From NCBI GenBank assembly GCA_002633025.1, contig NMRB01000292.1, forward strand, positions 325,202 through 389,201: a stretch of DNA of 64,000 nucleotides. Reading direction: 5' to 3'. How positions within the stretch are numbered: position 1 is the first letter of the stretch; each line of letters starts with the position of its first letter. Of the stretch, positions 34,467-46,418 are shown in pieces. The notes under the pieces are model-generated. The model was given only the letters and a program-made list of their open reading frames with translations. It did not search any database and was not told the DNA's origin. Both the position numbers and the translations under genes were made by a program. Origin of the DNA: Notospermus geniculatus (lineage: Eukaryota > Nemertea > Pilidiophora > Heteronemertea > Lineidae).

Positions 34467-34750
34467 CACCAAACCTAGGTTACTAGTATTATCACCCAGT
34501 ACAGGCGAGGAAAAGAGATCTAAAAGATTTTTTTTCATACACCTCTTCTAATCTATGTATTGGGAACTCTGAAAATTCAGATTTTGGGATTGCCCTCCTG
34601 ATGACACCATACCGCATAAATACGAGCATTTGCCAAGGAGGGGAAATAGCCTAAGAACACAGTCACGTGAATCTTTCCTGGGAGAGAGCGTACCTCACAT
34701 ACCTTATACTTGACCTCACACGAATATGAAGTTGGTTGGCCCTGAGCATT

Positions 34751-34900
34751 AAGGAGGTTTCGAAATCAAACGATAAACGTAAACGTTAACGACAACGTTT
34801 TTTTGTACCGAAAATACAATATAAAATCTGTTTAATGTATAGTACGAAAATAACGTTGTCGTTAACGTTTACGTTTATCGTTTGATTTCGAAACCTCCCT
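34751..34900. mobile_element. GGAGGTTTCGAAATCAAACG hairpin with ATT duplication
   Basis: A 150-bp hairpin. AAGGAGGTTTCGAAATCAAA with CGATAAACGTAAACGTTAAC pairs with GTTAACGTTTACGTTTATCG and GAAACCTCCCT. ATT lies at 34748-34750 and 34901-34903. The outer AGGGAGGTTTCG matches the ends of foldbacks A to E, and the same 3-bp target is used. Confidence 0.9.
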
Positions 34901-35746
34901 ATTTTAAAAGCGAAGCCATACGTGTCTTTATTTATGAACTTCAATAGATTTACATGTACGGCCCCTCGTGGTCTGAGTGATGGCATGAAAGTACATATTG
35001 ATGAAGGTTGTAAGCATCTATTGATGGAGTTGTAATTGGTTTACTCAGCGGCACCATGCCAGCGTCTTACAGAAATAGCGAGAAAAGATGTTGGCTATTC
35101 CAAGTTCATTGACATCACAACCGTCTGGTTCTAACCTTTTTGCCGAGTACGTTGAATGTATAGTGGCCATTAAAAGCTTCTCCCGTGCTCACTGGGGACA
35201 AACCCCGAGAGGATCAGCTCATAAACTGGTTTCTGTCACGTATTCTGATGCTCAATCGCAGTAAAACATCCTTCTCTGTGGTTGTTCTGTTTGCTTGGCT
35301 ATCGCAAGCAACGGTACGCAATTTACCTTTTTAGCCACCACAGCGATGTAATAGCTAGGCAAATATTCTGGTCAAATAATATCCCTGATAAATATCAGGT
35401 GGTATAAAAATAGATTGATTCAGGTTTTTCTAACGATCAGATTTTATCGCCTTGACTGTATAAGTGATGGTTTATTATCCTCGTGGACGTTAATAAATCA
35501 CCGGAAGTCGTTCCCACGTCGGTACTGAACCTCTAATCACCTTCACCAATGACTATTCCTGGTAGAATTTGAAGGGCAGCGTGATGACTGAAGCAACAGT
35601 GTTAAGATTTTGAAAGTTGTGTCCTTGGAGAATTTCAGCCTCTCGGGTCGACTGACTTCAATGGAACAGAGTTACATGTAGTAGCACTCGCTTTCTTTCT
35701 GCCACTTGCAAAATTATACGAAGGTTGGTGCACTTTAGGCTGAGTT

Positions 35747-35998
35747 TAAGCCTGCCGCACACTGGAGCTATCTGCTGAGCAAAAAGTCATTCGAGACCGT
35801 TTGCTCAGCAGATAGCTCGCGTGTGCGCGTATTTTCGGTGAGTTTTCGATAGTTCGCGTGTGCGCGTATTTTTCGGTGAGCTTTCTGCCTCGCGAGGCAG
35901 AAAACTCATCGAAAATACGCGCACGCGAGCTATCTGCTGAGCAAGTTTACGCAAGTTTTTTTTTGCTCAGCAGGTAGCTCCAGTGTGCGGCAGGCTTT
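35747..35998. mobile_element. Composite hairpin, GCCTGCCGCACACTGGAGC arms
   Basis: AAGCCTGCCGCACACTGGAG with CTATCTGCTGAGCAAAAA pairs with TTTTTGCTCAGCAGGTAGCT and CCAGTGTGCGGCAGGCTT. Inside, TCGCGTGTGCGCGTATTTTC is tandemly duplicated on the left and mirrored once on the right, around a perfect CTGCCTCGCGAGGCAG centre (35887-35902). It is a hairpin with a duplicated arm segment. Confidence 0.82.
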
Positions 35999-36000
35999 AC

Positions 36001-36107
36001 ATCGAGGCACACGCGACACGAACACGCAGGCGAACAAAGGTTTCATGGGGATGAATCCTTTATGAAGCCATTGTTCGCCTACGTGTTCGTGTCGCGTGTG
36101 CCTCGAT
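36001..36107. mobile_element. 107-bp hairpin, ATCGAGGCACACGCGACACG arms
   Basis: ATCGAGGCACACGCGACACG with AACACGCAGGCGAACAA pairs with TTGTTCGCCTACGTGTT and CGTGTCGCGTGTGCCTCGAT. It starts three bases after the previous hairpin, so the two abut. Confidence 0.85.
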
Positions 36108-36218
36108 CATGTGGGACTCAGCCGAATGGCGTCACCACAACCGAGCAACACTGCCGCTGCTGTTGCTGTCCTATATCATGCCTGTAACACCCAATAGCCT
36201 ATGGGTGGATAAATTCAT

Positions 36219-36405
36219 GGCAGTTAAAAAGACATAAATCTAGTTTTTACGCTTATGTTGTCAATGCATGCAATTCCTAACAATAATCATGAATAGTCCT
36301 GGCATCAATTCAAGGCAGTTAAAAAGACATGAATCTGGTTTTTACGCTTATGTTGTCAATGCATACAATTCTAACAATAATCATCAATAGTCCTTCATCA
36401 ATTTT
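36219..36405 (+). repeat. Two-copy tandem repeat, 95-bp unit
   Basis: GGCAGTTAAAAAGACATAAA (36219) recurs as GGCAGTTAAAAAGACATGAA (36314). Both are followed by TTTTTACGCTTATGTTGTCA and AACAATAATCAT. The copies are about 95 percent alike by eye. Confidence 0.85.
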
Positions 36406-36493
36406 ATTTTCATTGACGGCAAATAGCACACCTGTTGCTTGTACATGTAGATCTGTTGCTTTGTCTTATAGTATCTCAACCCTGCGCTCATAA

Positions 36494-36737
36494 GGGCCTG
36501 TCACACTGAAGTAGTTCTCAAAACGTCCTGCCCCGTCCTAAAAAATTGTAAAACGGGCTAGAACGTGTAACCCTTGGCCAAATAATGCATCGATGTTCTG
36601 GAGCACCCTTCCCGTCCCTGAAGTTCGTAAAAAGACTGTAAAAAGTTGCCTCTACGTCAACTCCGTTCGCACATGGTTTGAGCCCGTTCGGCAAAATTTT
36701 CAAGAACGTAGTGAGAACTAGCTCAGTGTGATTGGGG
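36494..36737. mobile_element. Imperfect foldback, CCTGTCACACTGAAGTAGTT arms
   Basis: GTCACACTGAAGTAGTTCTC pairs with GAGAACTAGCTCAGTGTGA; inner CCTAAAAAATTGTAAAACGG and AAAACGGGCTAGAACG pair loosely with the right half. Same style as the neighbouring CACACTGG hairpins. Directly after it, 36749-36920 holds a decayed relative of 39474-39650. Confidence 0.65.
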
Positions 36738-36924
36738 TATTACGTAGTCATGGTAAAGGAGCTCCTCCTCCACGTGTAGTGAGAGCTGTCTCGCGCACGT
36801 TCAGCTCTCTATCAGCAACCCAGAGCCGGCCGAAGAAAACTCTGGGCAGTAGATCAATAAAAATAGTAAATTGCCCATTAAAAGTCAACTCGTGCGAAAA
36901 AACTCTCACGTGAAAGAGTTGTTA

Positions 36925-37213
36925 CACTGTTAGAAATAACAGAGGATTTAACAGAAAATCTGTGCAGCAGAGTCCCCAGGACTGGATCTGTAAAATTACA
37001 GACTTAAAAAAATGTTAACAGAGATTTGACTGGAGGCTGACCAAATTATATTTTCATACTGCTCTCAGACGGCATCATAATGGGATGTCCAATGGAGTCC
37101 AACCAATACAGGAAAACATGAATCATACCAATTTACAGAAAGTGCTGGGGACTCTGCTGCAGGCAATTTCTGTAAAATTACTACAAAATTACTATTGTAA
37201 ATTTCTAATAGTG
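36925..37213. mobile_element. CACTGTTAGAAA MITE with TA duplication
   Basis: A 289-bp element flanked by TA (36923-36924, 37214-37215). Ends CACTGTTAGAAATAACAGAG and ATTTCTAATAGTG. Close sister of 31869-32175. Confidence 0.87.
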
Positions 37214-37215
37214 TA

Positions 37216-37634
37216 TGAGGGACCTACACATGTAGGGCCTATTCCTAGATAATTACAATTTTTAATAAGCTTGATGAAGGAGTTCAGTATGCACATGTAA
37301 AAAGTAAAAACTGTTTAAGTGTTTTGAAACTCCAACAACCCATGAATAAAAAAAGAACATTACATCCTTATTAGACTCGAAGTTCTTAAAGTGAGACAGC
37401 CTCTTTAAGTCATGTTTCCCTGAACTGGTTCCAAAATCTCAACCTTGTCTCGACGTGATGGATATGTTTCCCGCTGGTCTTTCAGCAACATCAACCAGCC
37501 ATTCATTCACCTTATGAGTCAGCATCGTAAGTTTTGATCGATCGCCCAACATGTCGACGTGATTAGAAAGAGTGCAGTGTTTGAAAATCATGTCTTCGGA
37601 GAAAGCATACGTGGCTTCGTTTTCTCGTTATATT
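37216..37634. other. Intronic sequence, no feature seen
   Basis: No repeat or coding frame was recognised between the MITE and foldback element E. Confidence 0.45.
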
Positions 37635-38022
37635 AGTGAGGTTTCGCAAATCTGACGAAACACGAAGTACGAAATACGAAATTCAACTTTATTTCCAGGA
37701 CCTAATGTATTTCTGGAGATGGTTGGTACCACAGATGTCCCTGCTGCCGGTGCGTCTTTTAGCATATCATGTAAGACCGAGAGAGTTATGGTGCATCTTG
37801 AATTTTTAAATTTCCACTTCATATCTACGAAGTGTAAACGAAAGATATTTCAAAGTTTTAATAAACACCGTAACTCTATCGATCTAACGTCATACGCTAA
37901 AAGACGCTCTTCAGGCGATATTTTGTGGTACCAACCATCTCCTGAAATACATTACGTCATGGAAATGAAGTCCAATTTCGTATTTCGTACTTCGTTTTTC
38001 GTCAGATTTGCGAAACCTCCCT
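37635..38022. mobile_element. GGTTTCGCAAATCTGACG foldback, element E
   Basis: A 388-bp foldback with ends AGTGAGGTTTCGCAAATCTG and CAGATTTGCGAAACCTCCCT. ATT precedes it, AAC follows it. The interior is closest to element C. It carries deletions in the right arm (GCTCTTCAGGCGATA). Confidence 0.87.
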
Positions 38023-39473
38023 AACTTCACTAATTCTGTGACGATCCTTTGACTAGTGATTAGTTTACCACCATTGATTCACAGCTTGTACTCTCTCATG
38101 ATAAGTGATAAGTAATCGAATAAGAATGCAATAATAATGACCTAGTTATCAAATGAAAAATATAAACATTGGTGAGCCACGAGTATTCGGTCAATTAATG
38201 CACCCTTCCCTTTGCTTAAGGTAGGCCATTTCGTGAGAAACACGTCCCAAGGATGTTGGTGTAGTGACTGACAATATGTGCAGAATTTACTCCTGTAGAG
38301 TTATGAATGAACGTTCTTCCGAGTAAAAGCAACAACCTGGCCGTGCCGTAGCGTAACCTGGAATTCCTGAGTGGCATACATGGGGTAGGCCGACCTGTAA
38401 AAGAGTATGAAATAACCTGATGCGTTCTCGATCGGTATCGGAAGCCATATAGAATAGCAACTCGGCTCAACACCGTATCTCGGGGGCATCGCAATTTGCC
38501 GTTAGGTAAGCGGTAGACTACCACTTTTTTAGGGTCTTGGTTAAGCTGGCGTACGTATACGTACATTGTACATGTAAAAAAATATTTCTGTAAGTGTAAT
38601 TCAAGAGACAGAATCTTTGCAGCCGAGTTGCCAGAACTTTCCTGTAGGTAATGGCTGGTTTTTCTGTAATGCTTGCTTCTTCAACAACATGACACTTGCC
38701 GATGAATTTCCTCATAGATTGTGGGACGAATTTCCTGCAGCTTGTTTGAGGGGAGCACGACCAAGCAAGCTAATTCTCACCTGATAAGACCCGATCAGAC
38801 TGATCGGATGTTGCTGGTTTCAAATAGCAAATGCAGAAATCCATACTTCATCATCAACTGGTGCAAAATTCCTGGCGTTGTTTTCACCTCAGCCGACCAT
38901 TCACTGGTTGAGCTATAGAGTAAAGCATCTTACTCGACACGATCTGCAAGCCATGCAAATGTTAAGTGGCCGCAAGTGAGTAAACAAGATTCATATAGGC
39001 AATATCGGGATAATATTGAGGAAAGCCACATTCCTAACAGGTTGTGTACGGATGATCAGAATGCCAGTTCATCTGGTCAGGAAGTTCAATCTCCAATGGC
39101 ATATTAGTGTTCGCCCGCGCAGATAGATTTTGACCTTTCCACCAGCGATGGTGGCCTACATGTACTACATGTCGTTCTCCCACATGACGTCGTGGCCATT
39201 CATTTTCCAAGCAAAATATAACACTACCAAACACATCCTTTCAGAAAACGTATTTTACCTAAACTTTTGTGCCCATGACCCGCTTGACCAGTTTAGCCTT
39301 GACCAGTTTAGCCTGTCAGCGGCCACAATGGTATTAAACTTCTGACGTTATACATATGGTGACAATTGTTTGACCGCCATCTTTGTCTATACTGTACTAC
39401 ACAAGTTAGGTGGTCACGTTAAGTGAAAATTCTCATTTTATTGGTGCTTAGGTCTATTACTTTTGAGAAAGGA

Positions 39474-39650
39474 ACTTAAGGTGCCTATCCACCTGAGAGT
39501 TTTCTCGCAGAAGTTGGCTCATAATGGGCAATTCACCATTATTTTTTTCCTCACGGCTTACGCTGAGACCAATGACATTAATCGCAGTTAGTTGCCCATT
39601 GTGAGCCAACTCACGCGAGAAAACTCTCACGTGGAGAGGTACCTTTAAGG
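39474..39650. mobile_element. 177-bp foldback, CTCCACGTGAGAGTTTTCTCG arms
   Basis: TATCCACCTGAGAGTTTTCT with GTTGGCTCATAATGGGCAA pairs with TTGCCCATTGTGAGCCAAC and AGAAAACTCTCACGTGGAGA. A single right arm of the same family survives at 36873-36919. Confidence 0.8.
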
Positions 39651-40011
39651 TTTTTCTGATTGACGGTAGAGTTGACAGTGGGGTTCGAATTCCTTTCTCA
39701 ACAAATAGATAAAAAAACTAAGATCAACACCGTGTACCATGTGAGAGTCACATTCAGCTACATGCTCAGAAATGAAAAAAAACAAGAATGATGAGCCGGG
39801 TTGAATTAGATGTGCACGCGCAAGTAATTTTATCTGATAGACGCATTAAGAGCACTTTCGAGTTGGTATTGGCAAGTTTATAGTTGCGAAAACGTCGTGA
39901 CTACGCATTTGGAGCTAGGAGACATTAGGTGAATGTTGAAGCAGAGTGGGAGCACAACCAACGCATCTTCATGTAAAAAAGATTTCAAGGTTTATATCTA
40001 TTGTGCAAAAA

Positions 40012-40405
40012 TCTAGCGTCCAATGGAAATACCTATAAGTCTCATTTTTGGAAAAAATGAGTTAAGGCCAAATTCGTACTTACTAGGTATTGTTTCATCA
40101 TAATAAACAGTTTTTGTTTGCAAAATGTTCGCCAAAGCCTCGGAAAGACAATGGTGCACTTTACTCGGTTTTTACGTCTAAGTCATCAGAATTGTGACTT
40201 ACATGTACTACGTTTTTACCTTTGCAAATTCAGCATGAAATCAGAGGAAAAACATAGCAAATTGCATTTAATCCTGTTGTATGACATATTTTTAATTAGG
40301 AGTGTTTTCCACAACGAAACTCTTCCAAGTTGTCATTCCACATCAACCCATTTTTCTCGAAAACAACAAAATGTGACATACTAGGTATTTCCATTGGACG
40401 CTAGA
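40012..40405. mobile_element. 394-bp element, TCTAGCGTCCAATGGAAATACC ends
   Basis: Terminal inverted repeats of 23 bases are perfect (TCTAGCGTCCAATGGAAATA, then CCT). The interior also has partial self-complementarity. An 88-residue frame at 40118-40384 inside it shows no recognised domain. Target duplication not evident. Confidence 0.8.
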
Positions 40406-41405
40406 AATGTACACAAGTAATGTACAGGAAGATGCCTTCGCATCGTATTTTTCGTGGATGTGGGCATTTGCTGTATATACATGAACTCGGTTGCTGAATC
40501 GATTTGTTCAAATTGATTATACGCCCGTCACTAATTGGTCGTTCACAGTATATTTATCTGTAGATAAGCGAAGGCGGCTATAAATCTTACAAATGGAGTT
40601 CCATATAAGCGAGGCTTGTCTACGAAAACATTCGCATTGCTTTTCGTGCAATTCCAGTCAGGTTCAGACACACAACATGTTGAGTAGCCTGGAAATCAGA
40701 GTTACGAAGCTTTTTGTGGGTGTTTTTCATTATTTTCCATTATTGGCGATCCTCGCGACGGCTAATGAAACGGTTTTTGCGTTAGAAACTTTCTATAACA
40801 TGGGAATCGGGTTTCGGTCAGCCATATGAAGAGGCGGCGGCCTATCCCTCTCAGACGTCAATAAAACGTGATATATCGCCGATATCTACCATCTAACGGT
40901 TCATGATATCCAATAACTTAGCAAATCCCTTATTTATGTTCGTAGGTGAAATGTACAGATACATTAACACTAAGCTTAGTTAATGCACGAATAGTAGGGT
41001 GGTGTTTGGCGTAAATTTGATATCCCCTTGCTTGTCAAACACAGATTTCTTGATAGACAGCGAATAATGATGAGATTGAAATTTATCTGCAAAAGTGATT
41101 TTTAATTATCTTCTTCGATATATTCGTAAAAAAGAGTACGTCTGACTCAGTGTTCTGTGTAGTGGCGACAACCAGGAGAGCTGAAATTGACAAAAGAAAG
41201 CTCTGATTTACCAACTATGGCAGGTGCGATGCGATGCACAATTACTGTACATGAAGGGAGAACAATGGAGTAGTTGGTCACCATGCAGTCATCTATGGAA
41301 TGCTACGTATGGACGGATATTTGTTCGTCAGCCACAATCCACTGCAAAGAATGGTGTATCAATTTGAGGCCGACTACTCCCTTGTTCACCCTACATACAT
41401 ATGTA
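40406..41405. other. Intronic sequence, no feature seen
   Basis: No gene or repeat is recognised. Frames at 40593-40829 and 41274-41504 are unsupported. Confidence 0.45.
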
Positions 41406-41901
41406 CACTGGTGGACAGAAATATTAGGACACTTTCAAAATTCTAAGTCATTTTCCTCTTTTGCTGTCCTTTTGTCTCTAACCGCTAGTTATTTTTCTTA
41501 TTAATCAGAACATTTTTACCTTGGTAAGTGGGTTATATACATGTAATCCCATGAGATTGTCCATGCCAAAGGTTATTGACATGGGGTTGCTGATAGATGA
41601 ATAACAAAGACAATCATGATGCGCTTCATCCATACTTCTCCCCTCCAATAGCATTAGCCTTTGAATTAAGAATGAAAGGCTTGAATGGCACCCTTCATAA
41701 TTATCTTTGTTGCCCATGGATCAGCAACCCGTTGTCTATAATCTTTTTTATGGACAATCAGAGGGGATTATATAACCCACTTGCCAAGGTAAAAATGTTC
41801 TGATTAATAAGAAAAATGATCAGTGGTTAGAGGCAAAAGGAAGGCATAAGAGGAAAATGACTAAGAATTTTGAAAAGTCCTAATATTTCTGTCCACCAGT
41901 G
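41406..41901. mobile_element. Tc1-like palindromic MITE, CACTGGTGGACAG ends, copy 2
   Basis: A 496-bp sister of 22615-23106, flanked by TA (41404-41405, 41902-41903). Both halves give overlapping frames of 68 to 76 residues on both strands with parallel sequence. These are artefacts of the palindrome. Confidence 0.9.
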
Positions 41902-41903
41902 TA

Positions 41904-42815
41904 AAACACAGACACTATGCGACTGGCCGCTTCTCACAAGGGCAGTTTTCCGCTCGTGCCGAGCGGTTTTCGGAGGAATCATGTTGAACACGATAGTGCT
42001 GCTGTGGCCAACGGCCCAATAGGTAAAGGACTAAAGTGGACGAACGAAAACGTAAGGATAGGTTCACCATTGTAACCGGTGATATGATTGGTGAGGAGTA
42101 AACGTATTGATATGTGGCGCCACTGGTCAGGTCCAGTTTGCTTACGTCCTTTCTGTGATTGGTTCATTAGTAATTAGCAATAATGTGTAACACGCCCATT
42201 GACAGCTTTGTATGAGGTCACTTATCTCCATGAGGCGAGCCGGTATGCTGAGGCCAGGCACCAACTCGCAGAAGAATTCTAATTAGCCCTTCTCAGTGCA
42301 GTGCACGCAATGACGATTGTAATGTAGGCTCTTGCACAAAATAGTGGATATGTACGTTGCCAAAGTCCCTAGCTTGTGAATCGGCAGAGGAAATGGAGTT
42401 GCTGTCAGAGGAGTAGGGACATTGATAACCTCGGCGCCTGTCGCCAGTGAAGTTACGGTGTGATAGAATCTAATGCCCCGTCTTGGTCTCTCTAGAGTCC
42501 AATTCAATGGTGCCGCTTAATCTGTAAATGTATTGTTGGGGGACATCACATATCACGGGAAAGAGTCTATTACACCGGGATTGATTCCCAGTCCAACCCA
42601 TTCCCTTGCTCTGCAGAGGGCGACTATCTTTGACAGCTTAGTTTTCTCAGGAAAATTCGGTTTCCTCCTACATTACATAAAAATCCCCAATAATATCTAA
42701 AGAGCCAATAATGAGCCAAGTCAGAGCTCAGGGTTCTCGAATCATTGTTTGAAAAAGTACTCCGGTTTCCTCCCACATTACACACAAATCACCCAATATT
42801 GTCGAAAGAGCCAAT
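41904..42815. other. Sequence before the assembly gap, no gene seen
   Basis: CTCCGGTTTCCTCCCACATTACAC (near 42760) roughly repeats an earlier CGGTTTCCTCCTACATTACAT (near 42658), and both are followed by AAAGAGCCAAT. So a tandem repeat of about 100 bp runs into the gap, which is probably why assembly failed there. Confidence 0.5.
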
Positions 42816-42911
42816 NNNNNNNNNNNNNNNNNNNNNNNNNNNNNNNNNNNNNNNNNNNNNNNNNNNNNNNNNNNNNNNNNNNNNNNNNNNNNNNNNNNNN
42901 NNNNNNNNNNN
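42816..42911. other. Assembly gap (96 N)
   Basis: A run of N flanked by repetitive sequence. The true length is unknown. Confidence 0.99.
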
Positions 42912-43417
42912 TATCTCTACCACAGGCAGAGATATTTCAAATTACCAAGTTTGATATATCAAAATCTCATGATATTTCAATCACCCGGACACGTGAGGCT
43001 GAGAATTTTAACACAGTCCAGTCCTTGAATAAGCAGGCATGAACTGAGACTTGTTTCATGTTGCTCAGTTGACAATATGGCAAGTTATCTCAAAATATCA
43101 AATTTGTGATATTGATATCACCATGACCCCAACATCTCAGATCAAAAGTAATCAGTCCATTCGATTCCTAGGGTATGAAAACCTAAGGGTAGAACTTGTT
43201 TCTGTTGCTCTAGGTGTTAAAGGAGCTGAGTTATGGCATCAGATAAAAGCGTGACGGACAAAATATCAAGTCTGATATGTTGATTACATCATGATGGAGG
43301 CATCTGATGTTGAAAATGATTAGCTCATTGGATTGCCCATGTTGACAAACCTAGGGGTAGGATGTGTTACCAGAGCTGTAGCTGTTGAAGGAGATAAGAT
43401 ATGAAGGTGTGACAGAC
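42912..43417 (+). repeat. Diverged tandem repeat, roughly 140-170 bp units
   Basis: Successive units carry a GATATTTCAATCACC / GATATCACCATGACC / GATTACATCATGATGG block, then AGTCC/AGCTCATTSGATT, a CCTAGGG / CCTAAGGG block, and GTTGAAGGAGATAAGATATG-like ends. Units are strongly diverged. Confidence 0.55.
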
Positions 43418-43508
43418 GGACACACACACACACAGATACACACACAGATACACAGACACCATGACCAAAAACAATATGGTTCCCGATCTTAGTGATCGGG
43501 AACCATAA
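43418..43508. repeat. CA/GATACA microsatellite followed by a 28-bp hairpin
   Basis: An (AC)n tract interrupted by AGATACAC units (43420-43455) precedes TGGTTCCCGATCTTAGTGAT and CGGGAACCA, a perfect hairpin at about 43480-43508. The pair looks like the 3' end of a dispersed element whose body is the tandem repeat upstream. Confidence 0.65.
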
Positions 43509-46162
43509 AAACTCCGGTTTTCTCCTGCTGCAAATGAGATCAAGCAACAATGACACTGTAATTAGCGCCAGATAATAATTACCCCTTTAATTAAACCCCC
43601 AAGAGTTTTTACATCTCACGTTGGCACTCTCCTTTAGAAATAAAATCGGCCGTAAGTCGCGCTTCAATCAAATCACAGACTCGATTGGTACCACGATCCT
43701 CCGCTAGGAAAGGTACCAATCTAATCACGGTGGGGTGTTGAATAACTTTCCGTGTTAACTCCTCCCACGTTGTGGCGACGAAACGCACTCTCCCACGAGT
43801 AGGTCAGGCTTATACTGCTGTTACAATGCATGCAAGTACTGTTCTTTGAAGAATACGTCTTGTAATTGGCCCCGCCTTCTATTCATAAACCGAACGTAAC
43901 ATGAACGTATGCCTTGATCACGTGTTAGAAACTCGCCAATCGTTGATGCCGTTCCATGCGTCATGGACGAAAATTTTACGTTTTCGTTTCGGACTTTAGT
44001 CCTTTACCTAATAAGATACCGGGCGGCAAGTGCGAGAAACCGCTGTAATGGAAACGAGCCTTTACGGTGTAAACTATTGCTCTATCACATAGATCGTCAA
44101 CAACGAGATGGTTAGATACCGCGGTTACCAAATGCTTCGTGCTATTCTGGAACATGATCACGCACTAAATAATCTAACTGTAATATGAGATCACACAATG
44201 CAGTATAAGCAATAAGCCAATACAATCAAACGATATCGTCTATATTTGTATTCCAACATTGATCTATCGGAAACATGTTTTTCTCCAGTTAGCTTTAGCG
44301 TATATAGGTCAATTCATTTGTTATGAAATTCATTGGAGTTTTGATCAATTTCATATCTTTATTCATACTTGTTTGTTTGCAATATTTATTGAAATTTTTC
44401 TGTCATATTATATGTACAGAAGCGTATTAAAAACCTCGATAGACTTCCTCATGTAAACCAGCATAAATCAACAAATGCGACTTTTTATGATATCACAAAC
44501 ACGTAAATTCCTTCCGCAGTTTCACCCCGCTGCCCACTACATGTACGTTACCCGCGCTCCGAAACTGCTATTCAGCTGATGCGATCCTCAAAGTATCACT
44601 AATAGACGGCGTTTATAGCAGTCCGATTCCGGAAACCCTCGCTCGGAATCTGCTGCGAGTATGAATGTACAGTGTACGAATACACTAATCATCTTAGCCA
44701 ATCAGGAAGTGTGTTACGGCGGCGTCGGTTAAACCAGTGATGATGGCTTATGATTGGCTCCCCCGTCAAACAGCGCCGCCTATTGATGATCCTTCACTTT
44801 TGACGCCAATCGTGCCAGTGTTTAGTGGAGTCTATTATAGCCAACTGAACACTGGGGACGAGTATAGATATCACGCGACATGCATCATTTACATGAACCG
44901 TCATATTTTAACTTTGGCACAATCTTGAATATAAGAGTCGTCAGATTCAACTAACAAAAAAACCCGACCTTGTTGACAAAGTAATTGGAGCCATTTGAAA
45001 CACTCCCTTAGTCGCGGTGGTGGTTCTCCCCTTTCACCATCGTTTACGTCGACGAGGAGACGAAGTGACTGGAGGCCTGTAATTACACCTTTCATTGACT
45101 TCCAATCTAAAAGGTAGAGCTAGGAATCTCGGTTAATTCGAATTAATGCGAGTATGCAAGATATCTCAAGGGGTATGTCGCACCAGGGGCGGCTATGATA
45201 TCGATGTTTATTTTAGAGTACACATGTTGACTTGATTTCTAAGTCCTCTCCACCTACTTCGTCCGTCGGGTATACCTGACACCGTTAAACGGTATTCTTA
45301 CATACTACTTGGCTGATTCTGATGGATTTGATAGCATATGACTGTGAGAAGATACATGTAAAGTCCAACATACATGTAATGAGAAAAGTCGTCCCTTTAA
45401 ATACTGCAATGAAAAAAAAGCTTCTTTTCTAGATTCTTTTGATTCAGTGATTACATAATCGTGATTTTTTTATATCCTTGATTTTTGCACTGTAATTGGA
45501 CCAAAACGATTTCCTTATTTTAATACATGTACGTAAATTCAACTCCCCCATAACTGGTCAGATATGTGATATTACCATTTAAAGCGATGTGTCAGCCAAA
45601 AAATTTGAATGCAAAAGGGGACGAATCTTTGTTTACCAACACTCATTTCCTGCATTCTGATTGGCTGTTACGGCAATGTTTACAAACATCATCCTTCTGT
45701 TTACAAAACGACTGTTACCTAAATTCAGGAGTGCATGAAAACTATCAAGGTTACTAACGTGTACCAATTGCTTGGGAAAACAGAAGCACAGCCATTCCGA
45801 TACATTCGATAGGATTCTTCGGTATGCCGCTTCCTGAAGCACTAATTACCTACACGGTCTTATTTTTCACTATCTCCCAACTGACAATACTTCATCCAGT
45901 AATGACATTGATTGCATGCTGGATTGCCCAGCGTGAACATTTACCCGGGGGAACCTGTGTTTTTGCGGGACATCACCGTAATAACATGATTGAGAGATGC
46001 ATCTTGGTAAGGCTGTCGAGCAGTGTGGTTTCTGCGTGAAATACAAATTTTCTTGCTACGAATATTTATCATTCGTTGGCGATAATTATCGGATCTAACG
46101 GCCAACGCGAGGGCTATAACCTGTCCATAGAAGACTTGGCCATTGGCTGAAGTTACACGATG

Positions 46163-46418
46163 TTAAAGATAATATATCACGACTTCATTGTTTACATTCA
46201 ATGTTTGTAAACATGAATGTTTACATTATGTTATTTTGGACTTTTGGGACATGCCAACCCACCAAAATGAATACTTTTGGAATCAACAGAATCTCTAGAG
46301 GGGTATGCCACCAACAATTTGCTCATAAGACAAAGAAAGCCTGGACATAAACAAACAAAATGTAAATAAACAATGAATTACGTGGCCCGCGAAAATATCC
46401 GTGATATATTATCTTTAA
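46163..46418. mobile_element. Inverted-repeat element flanked by TTAA
   Basis: TTAA (46163-46166, 46415-46418) flanks ends AGATAATATATCACG and complement. Inside, TTCATTGTTTACATT pairs with an AATGTAAATAAACAATGAA block. TTAA targets fit piggyBac- or Kolobok-type enzymes. Because TTAA is itself a palindrome, it could also be part of the terminal repeat. Confidence 0.55.
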
